Of a stretch of DNA of 63,009 nt, positions 53,515-63,009 are shown piece by piece. Location of the stretch: assembly GCF_006439335.1 (NCBI RefSeq), contig NZ_SAWY01000002.1:1-63009 (forward strand), read 5' to 3'. The DNA is from Litorilituus lipolyticus (GTDB lineage: Bacteria > Pseudomonadota > Gammaproteobacteria > Enterobacterales > Alteromonadaceae). Each line of letters starts with the position of its first letter. Within the stretch, counting starts at the first letter, position 1. The notes under the pieces were generated by a model. That model was not told the origin of the DNA and did no database searches. It saw only the letters and a list, made by a program, of their open reading frames with translations. The position numbers and the translations under genes were made by a program.

Positions 53515-53607
53515 GCATTTTAAAGCCCGAGAAATTGTATATACATGCCTTTGGGCGAATAAATTTAGTTAACAATGAAACAAATTTTAAAATTAGGAAG
53601 CAACAAA

Positions 53608-54507
53608 ATGACAACAGAACCAAGACTACGCATTGCCATGCAAAAATCAGGGCGTCTAAGTGAAGACACACAAAAGCTTTTAAAACGTTGTGGCTTAAAG
53701 CTAAATGTTAGTGATAGACGTTTACTTGCTCACGTAAGCAATATGCCTATAGATATTATGCGTGTACGTAGTAGCGATATACCTGGCCTAGTTATGGATG
53801 GTGTTTGTGACTTAGGTATAGTTGGTGATAATACCTTAGAAGAAGCTGCATTAGAGCGCCAATTAATGGAGCAAAGCCACAGCTATGTCAAGACAACGGG
53901 CTTAAACTTTGGAGGCTGTCGATTATCTATCGCAATGCCTGAAGAATTCAATTACCAAGGCATTAAGAGTTTAGACGGTCTACGTTTTGCCACTACATAC
54001 CCTCAATTATTAAACCGCTTTGCTAGAAACAATGGCATCAATGTTGAATTTTGTTTGTTAAAAGGCTCTGTTGAAGTGGCTCCTCGCGTTGGTTTATCTG
54101 ATGGTATTTGTGATTTAGTTTCAACAGGGGCAACCCTTGAAGCGAATGGTTTAAAAGAAGTTGAAGTGATCTTTAAATCAACGGCATCATTAATTCAAAA
54201 CCCTGCAGTACTTGAACCAAGTAAACAAAAAATATTAGATACGTTACTGCCACGTATTCAAGGGGTTATGAAAGCTAAAGAAAGCAAATACATTATGCTG
54301 CACGCTCCTAAAGATAAATTAGCGCAGGTAAGTGCTTTAATGCCTGGCAAAGAAACTCCTACGGTACTGCCTTTAGCTGGTCGTGAAGACTTAGTCGCTG
54401 TACACGTTGTTGCTACGGAAACCTTCTTCTGGGAAACAATGGAAGAATTAAAATCACTCGGTTGTGATTCTATCTTAGTAATGCCAATTGAGAAGATGAT
54501 GGGTTAA
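53608..54507 (+). CDS. hisG: ATP phosphoribosyltransferase
   Basis: 299 residues from the ATG at 53608 (TTAGGAAG 8 nt upstream); an in-frame ATG at 53575 lacks a ribosome binding site, and 299 is the enterobacterial length. Long-form, feedback-regulated His[41 protein letters not shown], the PRPP-binding [18 protein letters not shown], and a C-terminal regulatory ACT-like domain after about residue 225. It catalyses the first committed step, joining PRPP to ATP. Confidence 0.97.
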   Translation: MTTEPRLRIAMQKSGRLSEDTQKLLKRCGLKLNVSDRRLLAHVSNMPIDIMRVRSSDIPGLVMDGVCDLGIVGDNTLEEAALERQLMEQSHSYVKTTGLNFGGCRLSIAMPEEFNYQGIKSLDGLRFATTYPQLLNRFARNNGINVEFCLLKGSVEVAPRVGLSDGICDLVSTGATLEANGLKEVEVIFKSTASLIQNPAVLEPSKQKILDTLLPRIQGVMKAKESKYIMLHAPKDKLAQVSALMPGKETPTVLPLAGREDLVAVHVVATETFFWETMEELKSLGCDSILVMPIEKMMG

Positions 54508-54550
54508 TTCGACACAGCTTGCTCGAATGTCCTTCAAAGAGGTAAAGAAA

Positions 54551-55855
54551 ATGAATACGCAAATAATCAATTGGCAAACCTTATCAGTACAGCAAAAAGT
54601 AGATGCATTAGCGCGACCTGCCATTGCTGATAATGCTTTATTATCAACTCAAGTAGCCAATATTTTATCGCAAGTACAAAAGCAAGGTGATAAAGCACTA
54701 ATTAACTTAACTGAGCAGTTTGATGGTATAAAACTAAGTACTTTATCGGTTTCTCAAGCACAAGTAGCACAAGCTAAAAATGCACTTTCTGCAAAACGTA
54801 TTGCCGCTATAGAAACAGCTTATCAACAAATAAAAACCTTTCACGCCGCGCAAAAACCAAGTGATATAGCGGTTGAAACTCGCCCTGGAGTTAACTGCAT
54901 ATTAAAAACTGAGCCTATTGAAAGTGTTGGTTTGTACATTCCTGCAGGCTCTGCACCTCTGCCTTCAACGGTATTGATGTTAGGTGTACCTTCACAACTT
55001 GCTGGTTGTCAGCGTGTAGTTTTAGTATGCCCACCCGATAAGAATGGCCAACTGGCAAATGAAATATTAGTGGCAGCCGATCTTTGCGGCATAGATGAAA
55101 TTTACACTGTGGGTGGTGCTCAAGCAGTTGCAGCACTTGCTTATGGTACTGAAAGCATCAAAGCAGTTAATAAAGTCTTTGGCCCAGGAAACCGTTATGT
55201 CACTGAAGCAAAGAAACAATTATCGCAACAAGTTGCAGGCTTTGCCATTGATATGCCAGCAGGTCCCTCTGAAGTGCTTGTTATTGGTGATAATAACGCA
55301 AATGCAGCTTTTATCGCCGCTGACTTATTATCGCAAGCTGAGCACGGCAGCGATAGCCAAGTAATTTTACTCACCGATAGTGAATCATTAATTAATGAGG
55401 TTGCTGCAGAGCTAAGCAAGCAAGTTGAGTTACTGTCGCGTAAAGACATTGCCTTAAAAGCCTTAAAACAATCACGGTTAATTTTAACAGCTGATTTAGC
55501 ACAAGCGGTTGAAGTGTCTAACCTTTACGGTCCAGAGCACTTAATCATTCAAACAGATAATGCTGATACATTATTATTACGCTTACGTAATGCTGGCTCT
55601 ATTTTTGTTGGTGCTTATACACCAGAATCTGCTGGTGACTACGCCAGTGGCACAAACCACGTATTACCAACATACGGCTATTCAAAAGTCATTGGTAGTT
55701 TATCTTTAGCTGATTTTTCAAGGCGCTACACTGTGCAGCAATTAACCCGTGATGGTTTAGCAAGCTTAGCTGAATGTATTATTGAATTAACTGACGCTGA
55801 AGGCCTAGACGCTCACCAACGAGCGGTAACCATACGTTTGGAAGAAGGAGCCTAA
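54551..55855 (+). CDS. hisD: Histidinol dehydrogenase
   Basis: 434 residues from the ATG at 54551, which has AGAGG 10 nt upstream; an earlier in-frame ATG at 54527 would add eight residues not typical of HisD. Zinc enzyme oxidising histidinol to histidine in two NAD+-dependent steps. Visible are YIPAGSAPLPSTVLMLGVP, FGPGNRYVTEAKKQL, DMPAGPSEVLVIGD, SQAEHGSDSQVIL with zinc ligands, and the general-base GPEHLII. It lies 43 nt after hisG. Confidence 0.97.
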   Translation: MNTQIINWQTLSVQQKVDALARPAIADNALLSTQVANILSQVQKQGDKALINLTEQFDGIKLSTLSVSQAQVAQAKNALSAKRIAAIETAYQQIKTFHAAQKPSDIAVETRPGVNCILKTEPIESVGLYIPAGSAPLPSTVLMLGVPSQLAGCQRVVLVCPPDKNGQLANEILVAADLCGIDEIYTVGGAQAVAALAYGTESIKAVNKVFGPGNRYVTEAKKQLSQQVAGFAIDMPAGPSEVLVIGDNNANAAFIAADLLSQAEHGSDSQVILLTDSESLINEVAAELSKQVELLSRKDIALKALKQSRLILTADLAQAVEVSNLYGPEHLIIQTDNADTLLLRLRNAGSIFVGAYTPESAGDYASGTNHVLPTYGYSKVIGSLSLADFSRRYTVQQLTRDGLASLAECIIELTDAEGLDAHQRAVTIRLEEGA

Positions 55856-55857
55856 GC

Positions 55858-56991
55858 ATGCCGAATACTAATTCTCTTGCCAATACTTCACTAACCACAG
55901 CTGAGCAATTAGCCCGTGAAGAGCTAATTGACATGGTGCCTTACCAGTCAGCCAGACGCCTTTTTGCCAGTGCTGATCAAACAGCTGGTGAAGAAAAAAT
56001 TTGGCTTAATGCCAATGAAGCGCCGGGTTTAGGAGATTATCAATTATCAGCGAATAATATTAATCGCTACCCTGACTTTCAGCCAGAGAGCTTAATTAAT
56101 GCTTATAGTGATTACGCGGGTTTAGCTAAAACACAGGTGCTTGCCACACGCGGCGCTGATGAAGGTATTGAGTTAATAATCCGAAGCTTTTGTAAAGCAT
56201 ATCAAGATAGCATCTTGATATGTCCACCAACGTACGGCATGTACGCAATAAGTGCAGAAAACCACGGTGCTAATATCGTTAAAGTACCATTAAAGCCTGA
56301 CGTTCTAACCTTAGACTTAAACGGCTTAGCGCAGCAAGTGGGCAAAGTTAACGTGGTATTTTTATGTTCGCCGGGTAACCCTACTGGCAATTTACTACCT
56401 CAAGAGCAAATTGTTGCAGCGGTAGAGTTATTTAAAAACAGCGCGATGGTTGTCATTGATGAAGCTTATATCGAGTTTAGCCCAGAACAAACCAGTGCCA
56501 AACTATTAAGTGATTATGATAACGTTATTGTATTGCGGACATTATCCAAAGCTTTTGCTTTAGCAGGTCTTCGTTGTGGTTTTACGCTCGCAAATGAAGA
56601 TGTCATCACACTGTTAAGTAAAGTCATCGCACCATATCCAATTTCAGCTCCTGTTGCTGAAATTGCCAGCCAAGCACTGACCAGCCAGCGCAATATAATG
56701 ACTGAGCGAGTAGATGTGACCAACAGCTTGCGCGATGAACTAAGCCAGTGGCTACAAGAGCAAAGCTGGTGCCAACAAGTTTTTACTAGCAACGCCAATT
56801 TTGTCTTATTTCGTTGTAGCAACGATAAAGTAAAAACAACAGTTTTTGACTTATTAGTCGCGAATAATATTTTAATACGCGATCAATCAAAGCAACAGCA
56901 ACTAGCTAGCTGTTTAAGAATTAGTATTGGCAACGAGCAAGAAATAGCAAAACTTAAGCAAGTTTTAACCAAGCAGTTATCAATTTCATAA
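55858..56991 (+). CDS. hisC: Histidinol-phosphate aminotransferase
   Basis: 377 residues. PLP fold-type I: IWLNANEAPGLGDY at the N-terminus, TRGADEGIELIIRSF, FLCSPGNPTGNLLP, VVIDEAYIEFSPE with the cofactor Asp, and the Schiff-base Lys in LRTLSKAFALAGLRCGF. It converts imidazole-acetol phosphate to histidinol phosphate with glutamate. An N-terminal extension of about 20 residues precedes the usual start but has good coupling to hisD (2-nt gap). Confidence 0.96.
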   Translation: MPNTNSLANTSLTTAEQLAREELIDMVPYQSARRLFASADQTAGEEKIWLNANEAPGLGDYQLSANNINRYPDFQPESLINAYSDYAGLAKTQVLATRGADEGIELIIRSFCKAYQDSILICPPTYGMYAISAENHGANIVKVPLKPDVLTLDLNGLAQQVGKVNVVFLCSPGNPTGNLLPQEQIVAAVELFKNSAMVVIDEAYIEFSPEQTSAKLLSDYDNVIVLRTLSKAFALAGLRCGFTLANEDVITLLSKVIAPYPISAPVAEIASQALTSQRNIMTERVDVTNSLRDELSQWLQEQSWCQQVFTSNANFVLFRCSNDKVKTTVFDLLVANNILIRDQSKQQQLASCLRISIGNEQEIAKLKQVLTKQLSIS

Positions 56992-57015
56992 GAACGACAA
57001 TAAACCGAGCACGTT

Positions 57016-58101
57016 ATGAGTAACACACAAGAGAAAATATTATTTATCGACCGCGATGGTACTTTAATTGAAGAGCCAATCAGTGATAAGCAAGTTGATA
57101 GTTTAGAGAAGTTAGTCTTCGAGCCTCAGGTTATTCCTGAGTTACTCTCCTTACAGCAAAAAGGCTTTAAACTCGTTATGGTGTCTAACCAAGATGGTTT
57201 AGGTACAGACAGTTATCCGCAAGCAGATTTTGATTTACCCCATGACAAAATGATGGAGTTATTTACTTCACAAGGTGTTATTTTTCAAGATGTATTATTA
57301 TGCCCTCACTTTGACGAAGATAATTGCAGTTGCCGTAAGCCTAAACTTGGCTTAGTTAGTGAATACTTACAACAAGGTCGTGTAGACTTTGCTAACTCTT
57401 ACGTTATTGGCGACAGAGATACCGATATTCAACTTGCAGCGAATATGGGCATTCAAGGCATTAAGTACCAACGTGATAACTTAAATTGGCAGCAAGTCAG
57501 TGAGCAAATCATCACTCAACTTGAGCAGCCTCGAGTAGCCACTGTCACTCGCACCACTAAAGAAACCGATATTAATGTTACGGTAAATTTAGATAAGTCA
57601 GGCAACAATATCATTGAAACAGGCTTAGGCTTTTTTGATCACATGCTTGATCAAATCGCAACACATGGCGGCTTTAGTCTACAATGTAAAGTCAGCGGCG
57701 ATTATCATATTGATGATCACCACAGCGTTGAAGATACCGCCCTAGCCTTAGGTCAAGCGTTAAAACAAGCCTTAGGGAATAAACGCGGTATTGGACGTTT
57801 TGGTTTTGTTCTGCCTATGGATGAATGTCGAGCAGAGTGTGCCATTGACCTTTCTGGTCGACCATGGCTGGAATTTGATGCTGACTTTACCGCAGATAAT
57901 GTCGGTACTATGTCAACACAAATGGTTTCGCACTTTTTCAGATCCTTAGCTGATTCCATGTTAATTACTTTACATTTATCAACATCAACCGGTAATTGTC
58001 ACCACCAAGTAGAAAGCTTGTTTAAAGTATTTGGTCGTGCTCTTGGTCAAGCGATAAAAGTTGATGGCGATGAAATGCCAAGCTCAAAAGGTACTTTGTA
58101 A
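57016..58101 (+). CDS. hisB: Bifunctional histidinol-phosphatase / imidazoleglycerol-phosphate dehydratase
   Basis: 361 residues. The N-terminal HAD phosphatase domain (1-165) has the nucleophile [26 protein letters not shown], the zinc-binding [15 protein letters not shown] and [11 protein letters not shown]. The C-terminal dehydratase domain (170-361) has [31 protein letters not shown] and [16 protein letters not shown] with the manganese-binding His clusters. The fused form is typical of Gammaproteobacteria. It catalyses steps 6 and 8 of the pathway. Confidence 0.97.
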   Translation: MSNTQEKILFIDRDGTLIEEPISDKQVDSLEKLVFEPQVIPELLSLQQKGFKLVMVSNQDGLGTDSYPQADFDLPHDKMMELFTSQGVIFQDVLLCPHFDEDNCSCRKPKLGLVSEYLQQGRVDFANSYVIGDRDTDIQLAANMGIQGIKYQRDNLNWQQVSEQIITQLEQPRVATVTRTTKETDINVTVNLDKSGNNIIETGLGFFDHMLDQIATHGGFSLQCKVSGDYHIDDHHSVEDTALALGQALKQALGNKRGIGRFGFVLPMDECRAECAIDLSGRPWLEFDADFTADNVGTMSTQMVSHFFRSLADSMLITLHLSTSTGNCHHQVESLFKVFGRALGQAIKVDGDEMPSSKGTL

Positions 58102-58778
58102 TGAGTCAGTCACCAGCAAACCCATTAACACCAACAAACTTTGTTATTGTTGATACCGGTTGTGCCAACTTATCTTCTGTTAAGTTCGCCGTTGAGCGAC
58201 TAGGCTACCAAATAACCATTACCGATAATATTGAACTGATAAAGCAAGCCGATAAAGTGATTTTCCCTGGTGTTGGTAGTGCTGAGCATGCGATGAAAAA
58301 TATCATCGTGAAAGGTTTAGTAACAACACTGCAAACATTAACTCAACCTGTTCTTGGTTTTTGTTTAGGCATGCAGTTAATGACAGAGTCATCTACAGAA
58401 ATGAAAAAGTCTTCAACGGGAGAAAGTAACAGTAACACTGTAGAGTGTTTAAATTTAATCCCAACAAAAGTTGAGCCTTTGCAAGCACAAGGTAATCGTT
58501 TACCTCATATGGGCTGGAATACTTTAACCAAGGTAGAAAGTCACCCGGTTCTAAGTGGAATTTCTGAGGGCGATTACTTTTACTTTGTTCATAGTTTTGC
58601 AGCTCCAATCAGTGAATATACCATCGCAAGTTGTGAATATGGCAGTCACTTTTCTGCTGCTATCGCCAAAGACAATTTCATTGGTTGTCAATTTCACCCT
58701 GAGCGCTCAGCTAAACTTGGCAGCAAAATTATCGAAAACTTTTTAGCATTAGATCCACAGGAGCTTGTAAGCCAATGA
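58101..58778 (+). CDS. hisH: Imidazole glycerol phosphate synthase glutaminase subunit
   Basis: 225 residues, class I glutamine amidotransferase. Nucleophile Cys in LGFCLGMQLM, catalytic His and Glu in CQFHPERSAK, and the N-terminal VIVDTGCANLSSVKFAVERL. A Ser/Thr/Asn-rich insertion (KKSSTGESNSNTVE) follows the nucleophile region and makes the protein about 25 residues longer than usual. It feeds ammonia to HisF. The ATG overlaps the hisB stop by one base. Confidence 0.95.
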   Translation: MSQSPANPLTPTNFVIVDTGCANLSSVKFAVERLGYQITITDNIELIKQADKVIFPGVGSAEHAMKNIIVKGLVTTLQTLTQPVLGFCLGMQLMTESSTEMKKSSTGESNSNTVECLNLIPTKVEPLQAQGNRLPHMGWNTLTKVESHPVLSGISEGDYFYFVHSFAAPISEYTIASCEYGSHFSAAIAKDNFIGCQFHPERSAKLGSKIIENFLALDPQELVSQ

Positions 58779-59512
58779 TGATCCCCGCAATAGATTTAAT
58801 AAATGGCGAAGTTGTACGTTTATTTCAGGGCGATTATAGCCAAAAAACAAACTATCAATACACGGTACAAGAGCGTCAACAAGCTTATGCCAGTGCTGGT
58901 GCCAAAGTAATGCACTTTGTTGATTTAGATGGTGCAAAAGACAGTAGCAAGCGTCAGCTGTCTACCTTAAAAACTGTAGTTAATCATGACAGCATGATTA
59001 TTCAAGTAGGTGGTGGTATTCGCAATGAAGACGATGTAAAGCAACTTTTAGAGCTTGGCGCAAATCGTGTAGTTATCGGTTCACTCGCTATTAAGCAGCC
59101 TGAACTCGTTATTGCATGGCTTAATACCTATGGTGGTGAAAAAATCGTTTTAGCACTCGATATAAAAATTGATGAACACGGTAATAAAACCTTACCAACT
59201 CACGGATGGATTGAAGATAGCGGTGTTAACCTAGAAGATTTAATGGAGCGTTATATTAGCGCCGGTATCAAACACATACTTTGTACAGATATCTCTAAAG
59301 ACGGTACGTTAACAGGCAGTAACGTCGACCTTTATAAAGAATTATGTTCAAAATATCCTGATATTGCGTGGCAAGCCTCTGGCGGCATTGGTTCTTTAGA
59401 TGATGTTAAAGCATTGATACCAACAGGTGTAAGCGGCGTTATTCTTGGTCGCTCTTTACTCGAAGGAAAGTTTACCCTTGAGGAGGCAATCGCATGTTGG
59501 CCAAACGCATAA
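58775..59512 (+). CDS. hisA: ProFAR isomerase
   Basis: 245 residues, TIM barrel. Catalytic Asp in [20 protein letters not shown], then [51 protein letters not shown] and [12 protein letters not shown], the phosphate-binding loops. It isomerises the aminoaldose ProFAR to the aminoketose PRFAR. It starts in an ATGATG overlapping the hisH stop and overlaps hisF by 19 nt. Confidence 0.96.
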   Translation: MMIPAIDLINGEVVRLFQGDYSQKTNYQYTVQERQQAYASAGAKVMHFVDLDGAKDSSKRQLSTLKTVVNHDSMIIQVGGGIRNEDDVKQLLELGANRVVIGSLAIKQPELVIAWLNTYGGEKIVLALDIKIDEHGNKTLPTHGWIEDSGVNLEDLMERYISAGIKHILCTDISKDGTLTGSNVDLYKELCSKYPDIAWQASGGIGSLDDVKALIPTGVSGVILGRSLLEGKFTLEEAIACWPNA

Positions 59513-60282
59513 TTCCTTGTTTAGACGTTCGTGATGGCAAAGTGGTTAAAGGGGTTCAATTTAGAAACCATGAAATTATTGGTGACATTGTTCCTTTAGC
59601 ACAAAAATACGCTCAAGCTGGCGCAGATGAGTTAGTTTTTTATGATATTACCGCCAGCTCTGATGGTCGCGTTGTCGATAAAAGCTGGGTCAGCAGAATT
59701 GCTGAAGTGATTGATATCCCTTTTTGTGTTGCTGGTGGCATTAAAAGCGAAGCTGATGCCCAAGAAATATTGATGATGGGTGCTGATAAAATTAGCATCA
59801 ACTCACCAGCCCTAAGAGAGCCAGAACTTATCTCTCGATTGGCTGAGCAGTTTGGTCAACAATGTATCGTTGTTGGCATTGATAGCTTCTTTAATAAAGA
59901 GGCTAATAACGGTCAGGGTGAGTATCAAGTGTATCAATTTACAGGTGATGAAAAACGCACTCAAAAAACCAGTTGGACAACGTTTGACTGGATTAAAAAA
60001 GTGGTTAGCTTAGGCGCAGGCGAAATCGTTCTTAATTGCATGAACCAAGATGGTGTTCGTCAAGGCTATGATATTGAGCAGTTAAAACATGCTAGAGATG
60101 TTTGCTCAGTCCCTTTAATTGCCTCAGGTGGAGCCGGTGAAATGAAACACTTTAGTAATGTTTATCAACAAGCCGATGTGGATGGCGCATTAGCGGCAAG
60201 TGTTTTTCATAAAGGTGTTATCCAAATAAGCGATTTAAAGCAGTATTTAAGGCAACAACAAATTGAGGTGAGACCATGTTAG
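59494..60282 (+). CDS. hisF: Imidazole glycerol phosphate synthase cyclase subunit
   Basis: 262 residues, TIM barrel starting [20 protein letters not shown] with the catalytic Asp11. Other signatures are [60 protein letters not shown] with the second catalytic Asp, and [13 protein letters not shown]. With HisH it forms imidazole glycerol phosphate and AICAR. Overlaps with both neighbouring genes indicate coupled translation. Confidence 0.97.
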   Translation: MLAKRIIPCLDVRDGKVVKGVQFRNHEIIGDIVPLAQKYAQAGADELVFYDITASSDGRVVDKSWVSRIAEVIDIPFCVAGGIKSEADAQEILMMGADKISINSPALREPELISRLAEQFGQQCIVVGIDSFFNKEANNGQGEYQVYQFTGDEKRTQKTSWTTFDWIKKVVSLGAGEIVLNCMNQDGVRQGYDIEQLKHARDVCSVPLIASGGAGEMKHFSNVYQQADVDGALAASVFHKGVIQISDLKQYLRQQQIEVRPC

Positions 60283-60896
60283 TCACAACTAATAATTTAA
60301 CAGAGTTAGCTTGGCAAAAAATGGATAACCTTATCCCTGCCATTATTCAGCACGCAGGTACAGGCGCTGTTTTAATGCAAGGTTACATGAATCCAGCATC
60401 TTTATCTGAGACATTAACATCTGGCAAAGCAACGTTCTTCAGTCGCTCAAAACAAGCCTTATGGGTAAAGGGGGAGACTTCTGGAAACTTTCTTGAAGTG
60501 AAGCAAGTGTTGACAGATTGTGATAAAGACAGCTTGCTTATTGCTTGTCAGCCGATTGGACCAAGTTGCCACTTAGGTACTGAATCTTGCTTTCCTGAAC
60601 AAGGTTTAAGTCAGCAAAACTTTTTAAGCCAACTTGAGCAAGTAATCGCCAGTAGAAAAAACGATGCCCCTGAAGAGAGCTACACTGCACATTTATTCTC
60701 TCGCGGTACGACAAAAATTGCTCAGAAAGTCGGTGAAGAAGGGGTTGAAGTTGCCCTGGCAGCCGTTGCTGAGACCAAAGACGATCTTTTAGGTGAATGT
60801 GCAGATTTGTTTTACCACACACTGGTATTACTACAAGATAAAGATATTGAGCTAAAAGAAGTCATGGCGGTATTGCAAAAACGCCATAATAAATAA
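60276..60896 (+). CDS. hisI: Bifunctional PR-AMP cyclohydrolase / PR-ATP pyrophosphatase
   Basis: 206 residues. The N-terminal cyclohydrolase domain (about 1-115) has [56 protein letters not shown] with zinc and magnesium ligands. The C-terminal MazG-like pyrophosphohydrolase domain shows [20 protein letters not shown] and [18 protein letters not shown]. It performs steps 2 and 3 and is the last gene of the complete hisGDCBHAFI operon. GAGG precedes the ATG, which overlaps the hisF end by 7 nt. Confidence 0.96.
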   Translation: MLVTTNNLTELAWQKMDNLIPAIIQHAGTGAVLMQGYMNPASLSETLTSGKATFFSRSKQALWVKGETSGNFLEVKQVLTDCDKDSLLIACQPIGPSCHLGTESCFPEQGLSQQNFLSQLEQVIASRKNDAPEESYTAHLFSRGTTKIAQKVGEEGVEVALAAVAETKDDLLGECADLFYHTLVLLQDKDIELKEVMAVLQKRHNK

Positions 60897-60944
60897 GCCA
60901 CGAAAAATTACTTACTAATACTAAAGCTTGCTTGTTAATAATAG

Positions 60945-60983
60945 GCATCCTTGTTATACATAAAAGACAGGGATGCTTTTTTT
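60945..60983 (+). terminator. Intrinsic terminator of the his operon
   Basis: GCATCCTTGT (60945-60954) pairs with ACAGGGATGC (60967-60976), ten pairs including one G-T, with a 12-nt loop, and is followed by seven T (60977-60983). It starts 48 nt after the hisI stop. Confidence 0.9.
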
Positions 60984-61022
60984 ATGGATTTTTTCATTCA
61001 ATTAAATGAGTAACACCAATCT

Positions 61023-61910
61023 ATGGTACTGCAACTAACTAAGCAAAAATTATTTTTGTACTTAACTTTTTTTTCTTTATCACTTCTTCAAGTTTCACTC
61101 TCTCTGGCACATGCTAGACAAGATAATGTCCTAATTTATATTCGTGATGATGTTTACGAAGATTATCTTCAATTTGTCAAAGACAGAGATATAAATGCGA
61201 TTGACAACTTTTCAGGACAAACCATTAGAAGAGATGTCGTCGATATGATCATTGCCCAGCAAGCACTTAATTTAGGAGGCTTTAAGCATTACTTTAGCTA
61301 TGCTCCAGGAAAAGTAAATTTTCGTAATACTAAAATGCTGCAAGAAGGAAAGCTGCTGATAAGTTTCGATTCTTATTGGCTACAAGATGCTAAAGCGATT
61401 GCCGATAAAGTGCATATCTCTGCACCATTAATAAGAAAAGGTGAATATGTTGCAGGCATATATACCAGCCCAAAAAACATAAAAACACTTAATATAAAAA
61501 GCCTAGATGATTTAACTGAGTTAACTGCAGTTTCAACGCCCTTATGGCGTACTGACTGGCAAACTCTCTCAGCGTTGCCACTAAAAGAACTTATTCGAGA
61601 AGATTCATGGCTGTCTATGGCTAGAATGGTCAATATTCAATGGGTAGACTTTCTGTTAATGCCTTTTAACCCCACAGCAGATCAAAGTTTTACGATGGAA
61701 AAGGTACATTTAGTGCCAGTAAAAAACATTGCCGTAGTGTTAAAAGATTCACGTCATTTTGTCATAAGCAAAGCACACCCCAAAGGCCAAGAAGCCTTCA
61801 TTGCAATAAATAAAGGATTGAAATTATTAAGAGATAAAGGGGCAATTACTAAAGCTTATCAGCAAGCAGGCTTTTTCATCGATCATAAAACAACTAAAAT
61901 CATCAATTAA
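61023..61910 (+). CDS. Periplasmic solute-binding-like protein (SBP family 3-like)
   Basis: 295 residues. A signal peptide of about 32 residues (LFLYLTFFSLSLLQVSLSLA, then HA) precedes a bilobal binding-protein fold: VLIYIRDDVYEDYLQFV, MLQEGKLLISFDSYWLQDA, then AVVLKDSRHFVISKAHPKGQ and GLKLLRDKGAITKAYQQAGF at the C-terminus, as in extracellular solute-binding family 3. No ABC permease or sensor gene is adjacent, so it is an orphan. No good ribosome binding site precedes the ATG. Ligand and partner are unknown. Confidence 0.68.
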   Translation: MVLQLTKQKLFLYLTFFSLSLLQVSLSLAHARQDNVLIYIRDDVYEDYLQFVKDRDINAIDNFSGQTIRRDVVDMIIAQQALNLGGFKHYFSYAPGKVNFRNTKMLQEGKLLISFDSYWLQDAKAIADKVHISAPLIRKGEYVAGIYTSPKNIKTLNIKSLDDLTELTAVSTPLWRTDWQTLSALPLKELIREDSWLSMARMVNIQWVDFLLMPFNPTADQSFTMEKVHLVPVKNIAVVLKDSRHFVISKAHPKGQEAFIAINKGLKLLRDKGAITKAYQQAGFFIDHKTTKIIN

Positions 61911-62011
61911 ATTTCCCCTCCTTCAATAGTCACATTTATATTACTAATATGCTTGATTTGATTAGTAATTCCTGCTGAAATATTTACTTTACTATTACAG
62001 CCTATTAAAGA

Positions 62012-62039
62012 TTGAACAATGTAAATTCTACTCTATAAT
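62012..62039 (+). promoter_or_regulatory. Sigma-70 promoter for the small protein and elaA-like genes
   Basis: TTGAAC (62012-62017), 16-nt spacer, TATAAT (62034-62039, perfect). Transcription would start near 62046, about 64 nt before the ATG at 62110. Confidence 0.55.
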
Positions 62040-62109
62040 AGCAGCCCAAATTGCTAACTTGATCGTTTCACTCTCTTGAAACACGAAAAGAAAACGCAAA
62101 GGAATGTTT

Positions 62110-62403
62110 ATGCTAAAACACGCTGCCATTAAAAAGTATGGAAAAAAACTGTTACCTCAACTACAAAAACGTTATGGTCAACAAGAGTTCTATACTGCAA
62201 GTCAAATAAGAGCAACAGTGTATCAATGTAGTTTTAACCCTAAATACTTACCCTTAGGGTATCTCCTTTTTATGGAACACGAGCAATTAAAGGATATTAT
62301 TGCTGCTGAATTTCCCCAGTTATGTATGGAACAATATAAAACAGAAATGCAAAGCTATTTAACTGAGCGTAAGTTTCACGGGGAGTTACAAGCTTTAGCG
62401 TAA
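62110..62403 (+). CDS. Small cytoplasmic protein of unknown function
   Basis: 97 residues from the ATG at 62110, which has AAGGA 6 nt upstream; the ATG two codons earlier would touch the binding site. Basic N-terminus (MLKHAAIKKYGKKLLPQLQK), then YGQQEFYTASQIRATVYQCS and PKYLPLGYLLFMEHEQLKDI, predicted helical, with no signal peptide. I recognise no domain. It shares a promoter with the ElaA-like gene 15 nt downstream. Confidence 0.7.
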   Translation: MLKHAAIKKYGKKLLPQLQKRYGQQEFYTASQIRATVYQCSFNPKYLPLGYLLFMEHEQLKDIIAAEFPQLCMEQYKTEMQSYLTERKFHGELQALA

Positions 62404-62418
62404 GAATAAGGCACTAAT

Positions 62419-62901
62419 ATGACACAATGGCAAGTTCACACATTTAATCAATTATCAACAGAACAATTATACGACGCCATTAAGTTGAGAGTGGATGTTT
62501 TTGTCGTCGAGCAAGATTGCCCCTACCCTGATTTAGACGGTGATAAAAATCAATTAGATAGACACCCAGATACTTTACATTTACTAGGTTATCAAGATAG
62601 CACACTCGTTGCCTATTTACGCATCTTGCCAAAAGGCCAAAATTACCCAGATTATGTCAGTATTGGCAGGGTTGTTACCGCGATTGATAGTCGAGGATCA
62701 GGTTTAGGTCATGAATTAATGAAGCAAGGCATAAAGCACTGTCTGAAGCATTATCCAAATCAAACAATAAAAATTTCAGCTCAACAGCATTTGTCTGAGT
62801 TTTACCAACATCACGGCTTTAAACAGGTTTCTGATATGTATTTAGAAGATAATATCCCTCACATTGCCATGCTTCGCACTACTGAATTGCCCTCATCTTA
62901 A
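62419..62901 (+). CDS. elaA: ElaA-like GNAT acetyltransferase
   Basis: 160 residues, the usual ElaA length. LYDAIKLRVDVFVVEQDCPY, then DLDGDKNQLDRHPDTLHLLG, YVSIGRVVTAIDSRGSGLGH with the acetyl-CoA-binding Arg-x-x-Gly-x-Gly/Ala motif (RGSGLG), and SEFYQHHGFKQVSDMYLEDN are typical of the ElaA branch of GNAT enzymes. The physiological substrate of ElaA is not established. AAGG lies 8 nt before the ATG. Confidence 0.87.
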   Translation: MTQWQVHTFNQLSTEQLYDAIKLRVDVFVVEQDCPYPDLDGDKNQLDRHPDTLHLLGYQDSTLVAYLRILPKGQNYPDYVSIGRVVTAIDSRGSGLGHELMKQGIKHCLKHYPNQTIKISAQQHLSEFYQHHGFKQVSDMYLEDNIPHIAMLRTTELPSS

Positions 62902-62925
62902 TTGCAAACTTAATAATGGCTGTGT

Positions 62926-63009
62926 TGTCCTGATATAGGTTGACACTTTTTTCTAAAACGCCTGATGAATTTCATCAGGCGTTTTGTATTTTAAGGCCAT
63001 ATGAGGCCT
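62926..63009 (-). mobile_element. End of an IS3-type insertion sequence (continues beyond window)
   Basis: The segment holds the last 18 codons of a transposase on the minus strand and, outside it, a candidate terminal repeat TGTCCTGATATAGGTTGACA (from 62926), beginning with the TG dinucleotide typical of IS3-family ends. The exact boundary and target duplication cannot be set, because the other end is outside the window. The insertion lies 24 nt after the elaA-like stop. Confidence 0.6.
62953..63009 (-). CDS. IS3-family transposase, C-terminal fragment at the window edge
   Basis: Reading inward from the edge: RPHMALKYKTPDEIHQAF then TAG (62955-62953). The RPH.AL.Y.TP pattern is the conserved C-terminus of the DDE integrase domain (OrfB) of IS3-like transposases. 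Only 18 residues are visible, so intactness is unknown. Confidence 0.75.
   Translation of the reverse strand, partial: RPHMALKYKTPDEIHQAF

Overview
The window looks like a low-GC marine gammaproteobacterium of the Alteromonadales, most likely Colwelliaceae (Colwellia or Thalassotalea type). This rests on the AT-rich codon use, the enterobacterial-order his operon with a His-codon attenuator, the yoaA-tsaB-fadD neighbourhood and the character of the secreted proteins. Family calls come from reading motifs; no database search was run.

Region 1 (1-3603, minus): the N-terminal 1201 codons of a secreted zinc metallopeptidase with calcium-binding (TSP3) and FG-GAP propeller repeats. It is open at the left window edge. 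Region 2 (3803-23982, minus): an 18-gene, tightly packed Wzx/Wzy-type surface polysaccharide operon. Transcription order is chain-length regulator, O-antigen ligase-like protein, UDP-GlcNAc dehydrogenase and 4-epimerase, rmlB, rmlA, sugar aminotransferase, sugar formyltransferase, flippase, GT2, two hexapeptide acyltransferases, polymerase candidate, deacetylase, GT4, GNAT-like protein, acetoacetyl-CoA reductase-like SDR and an asparagine-synthase-like amidotransferase. The enzymes predict UDP-GalNAcA (perhaps amidated) and dTDP-4-formamido-4,6-dideoxyglucose as precursors. Region 3 (24230-29413, minus): a 1727-residue secreted protein with PD40 blades, TSP3 repeats and the same FG-GAP module as region 1. 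The polysaccharide operon is therefore flanked by two direct paralogous repeats.

Region 4 (29625-45574, minus): a TMTC-like membrane glycosyltransferase with TPRs; a secreted protein of about 500 residues resembling Slr4-type S-layer proteins, with its own strong promoter; a complete Xps-type type II secretion operon (gspG-E-F-H-I-J-K-L-M-C/N-D); a CsaB-like polysaccharide pyruvyl transferase; and a nitroreductase-family protein. I read this as a possible dedicated surface-layer export, glycosylation and anchoring module.

Region 5 (45702-53080, minus): housekeeping backbone with fadD, an alpha/beta hydrolase, an M50B-like membrane protein, tsaB, yoaA and two unknown small proteins. Region 6 (53357-60896, plus): the his leader peptide and attenuator followed by hisGDCBHAFI, covering the whole histidine pathway, closed by a strong terminator. 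Region 7 (61023-63009): an orphan periplasmic binding-like protein, a small unknown protein, an ElaA-like acetyltransferase and the end of an IS3-type insertion sequence cut by the window edge.

Several starts were moved from the longest open frame to the codon with a ribosome binding site (hisG, hisD, gspG, gspD, gspJ, gspI, wzz, the S-layer-like gene, the GNAT-like gene and others). No tRNA, rRNA or CRISPR array was seen.
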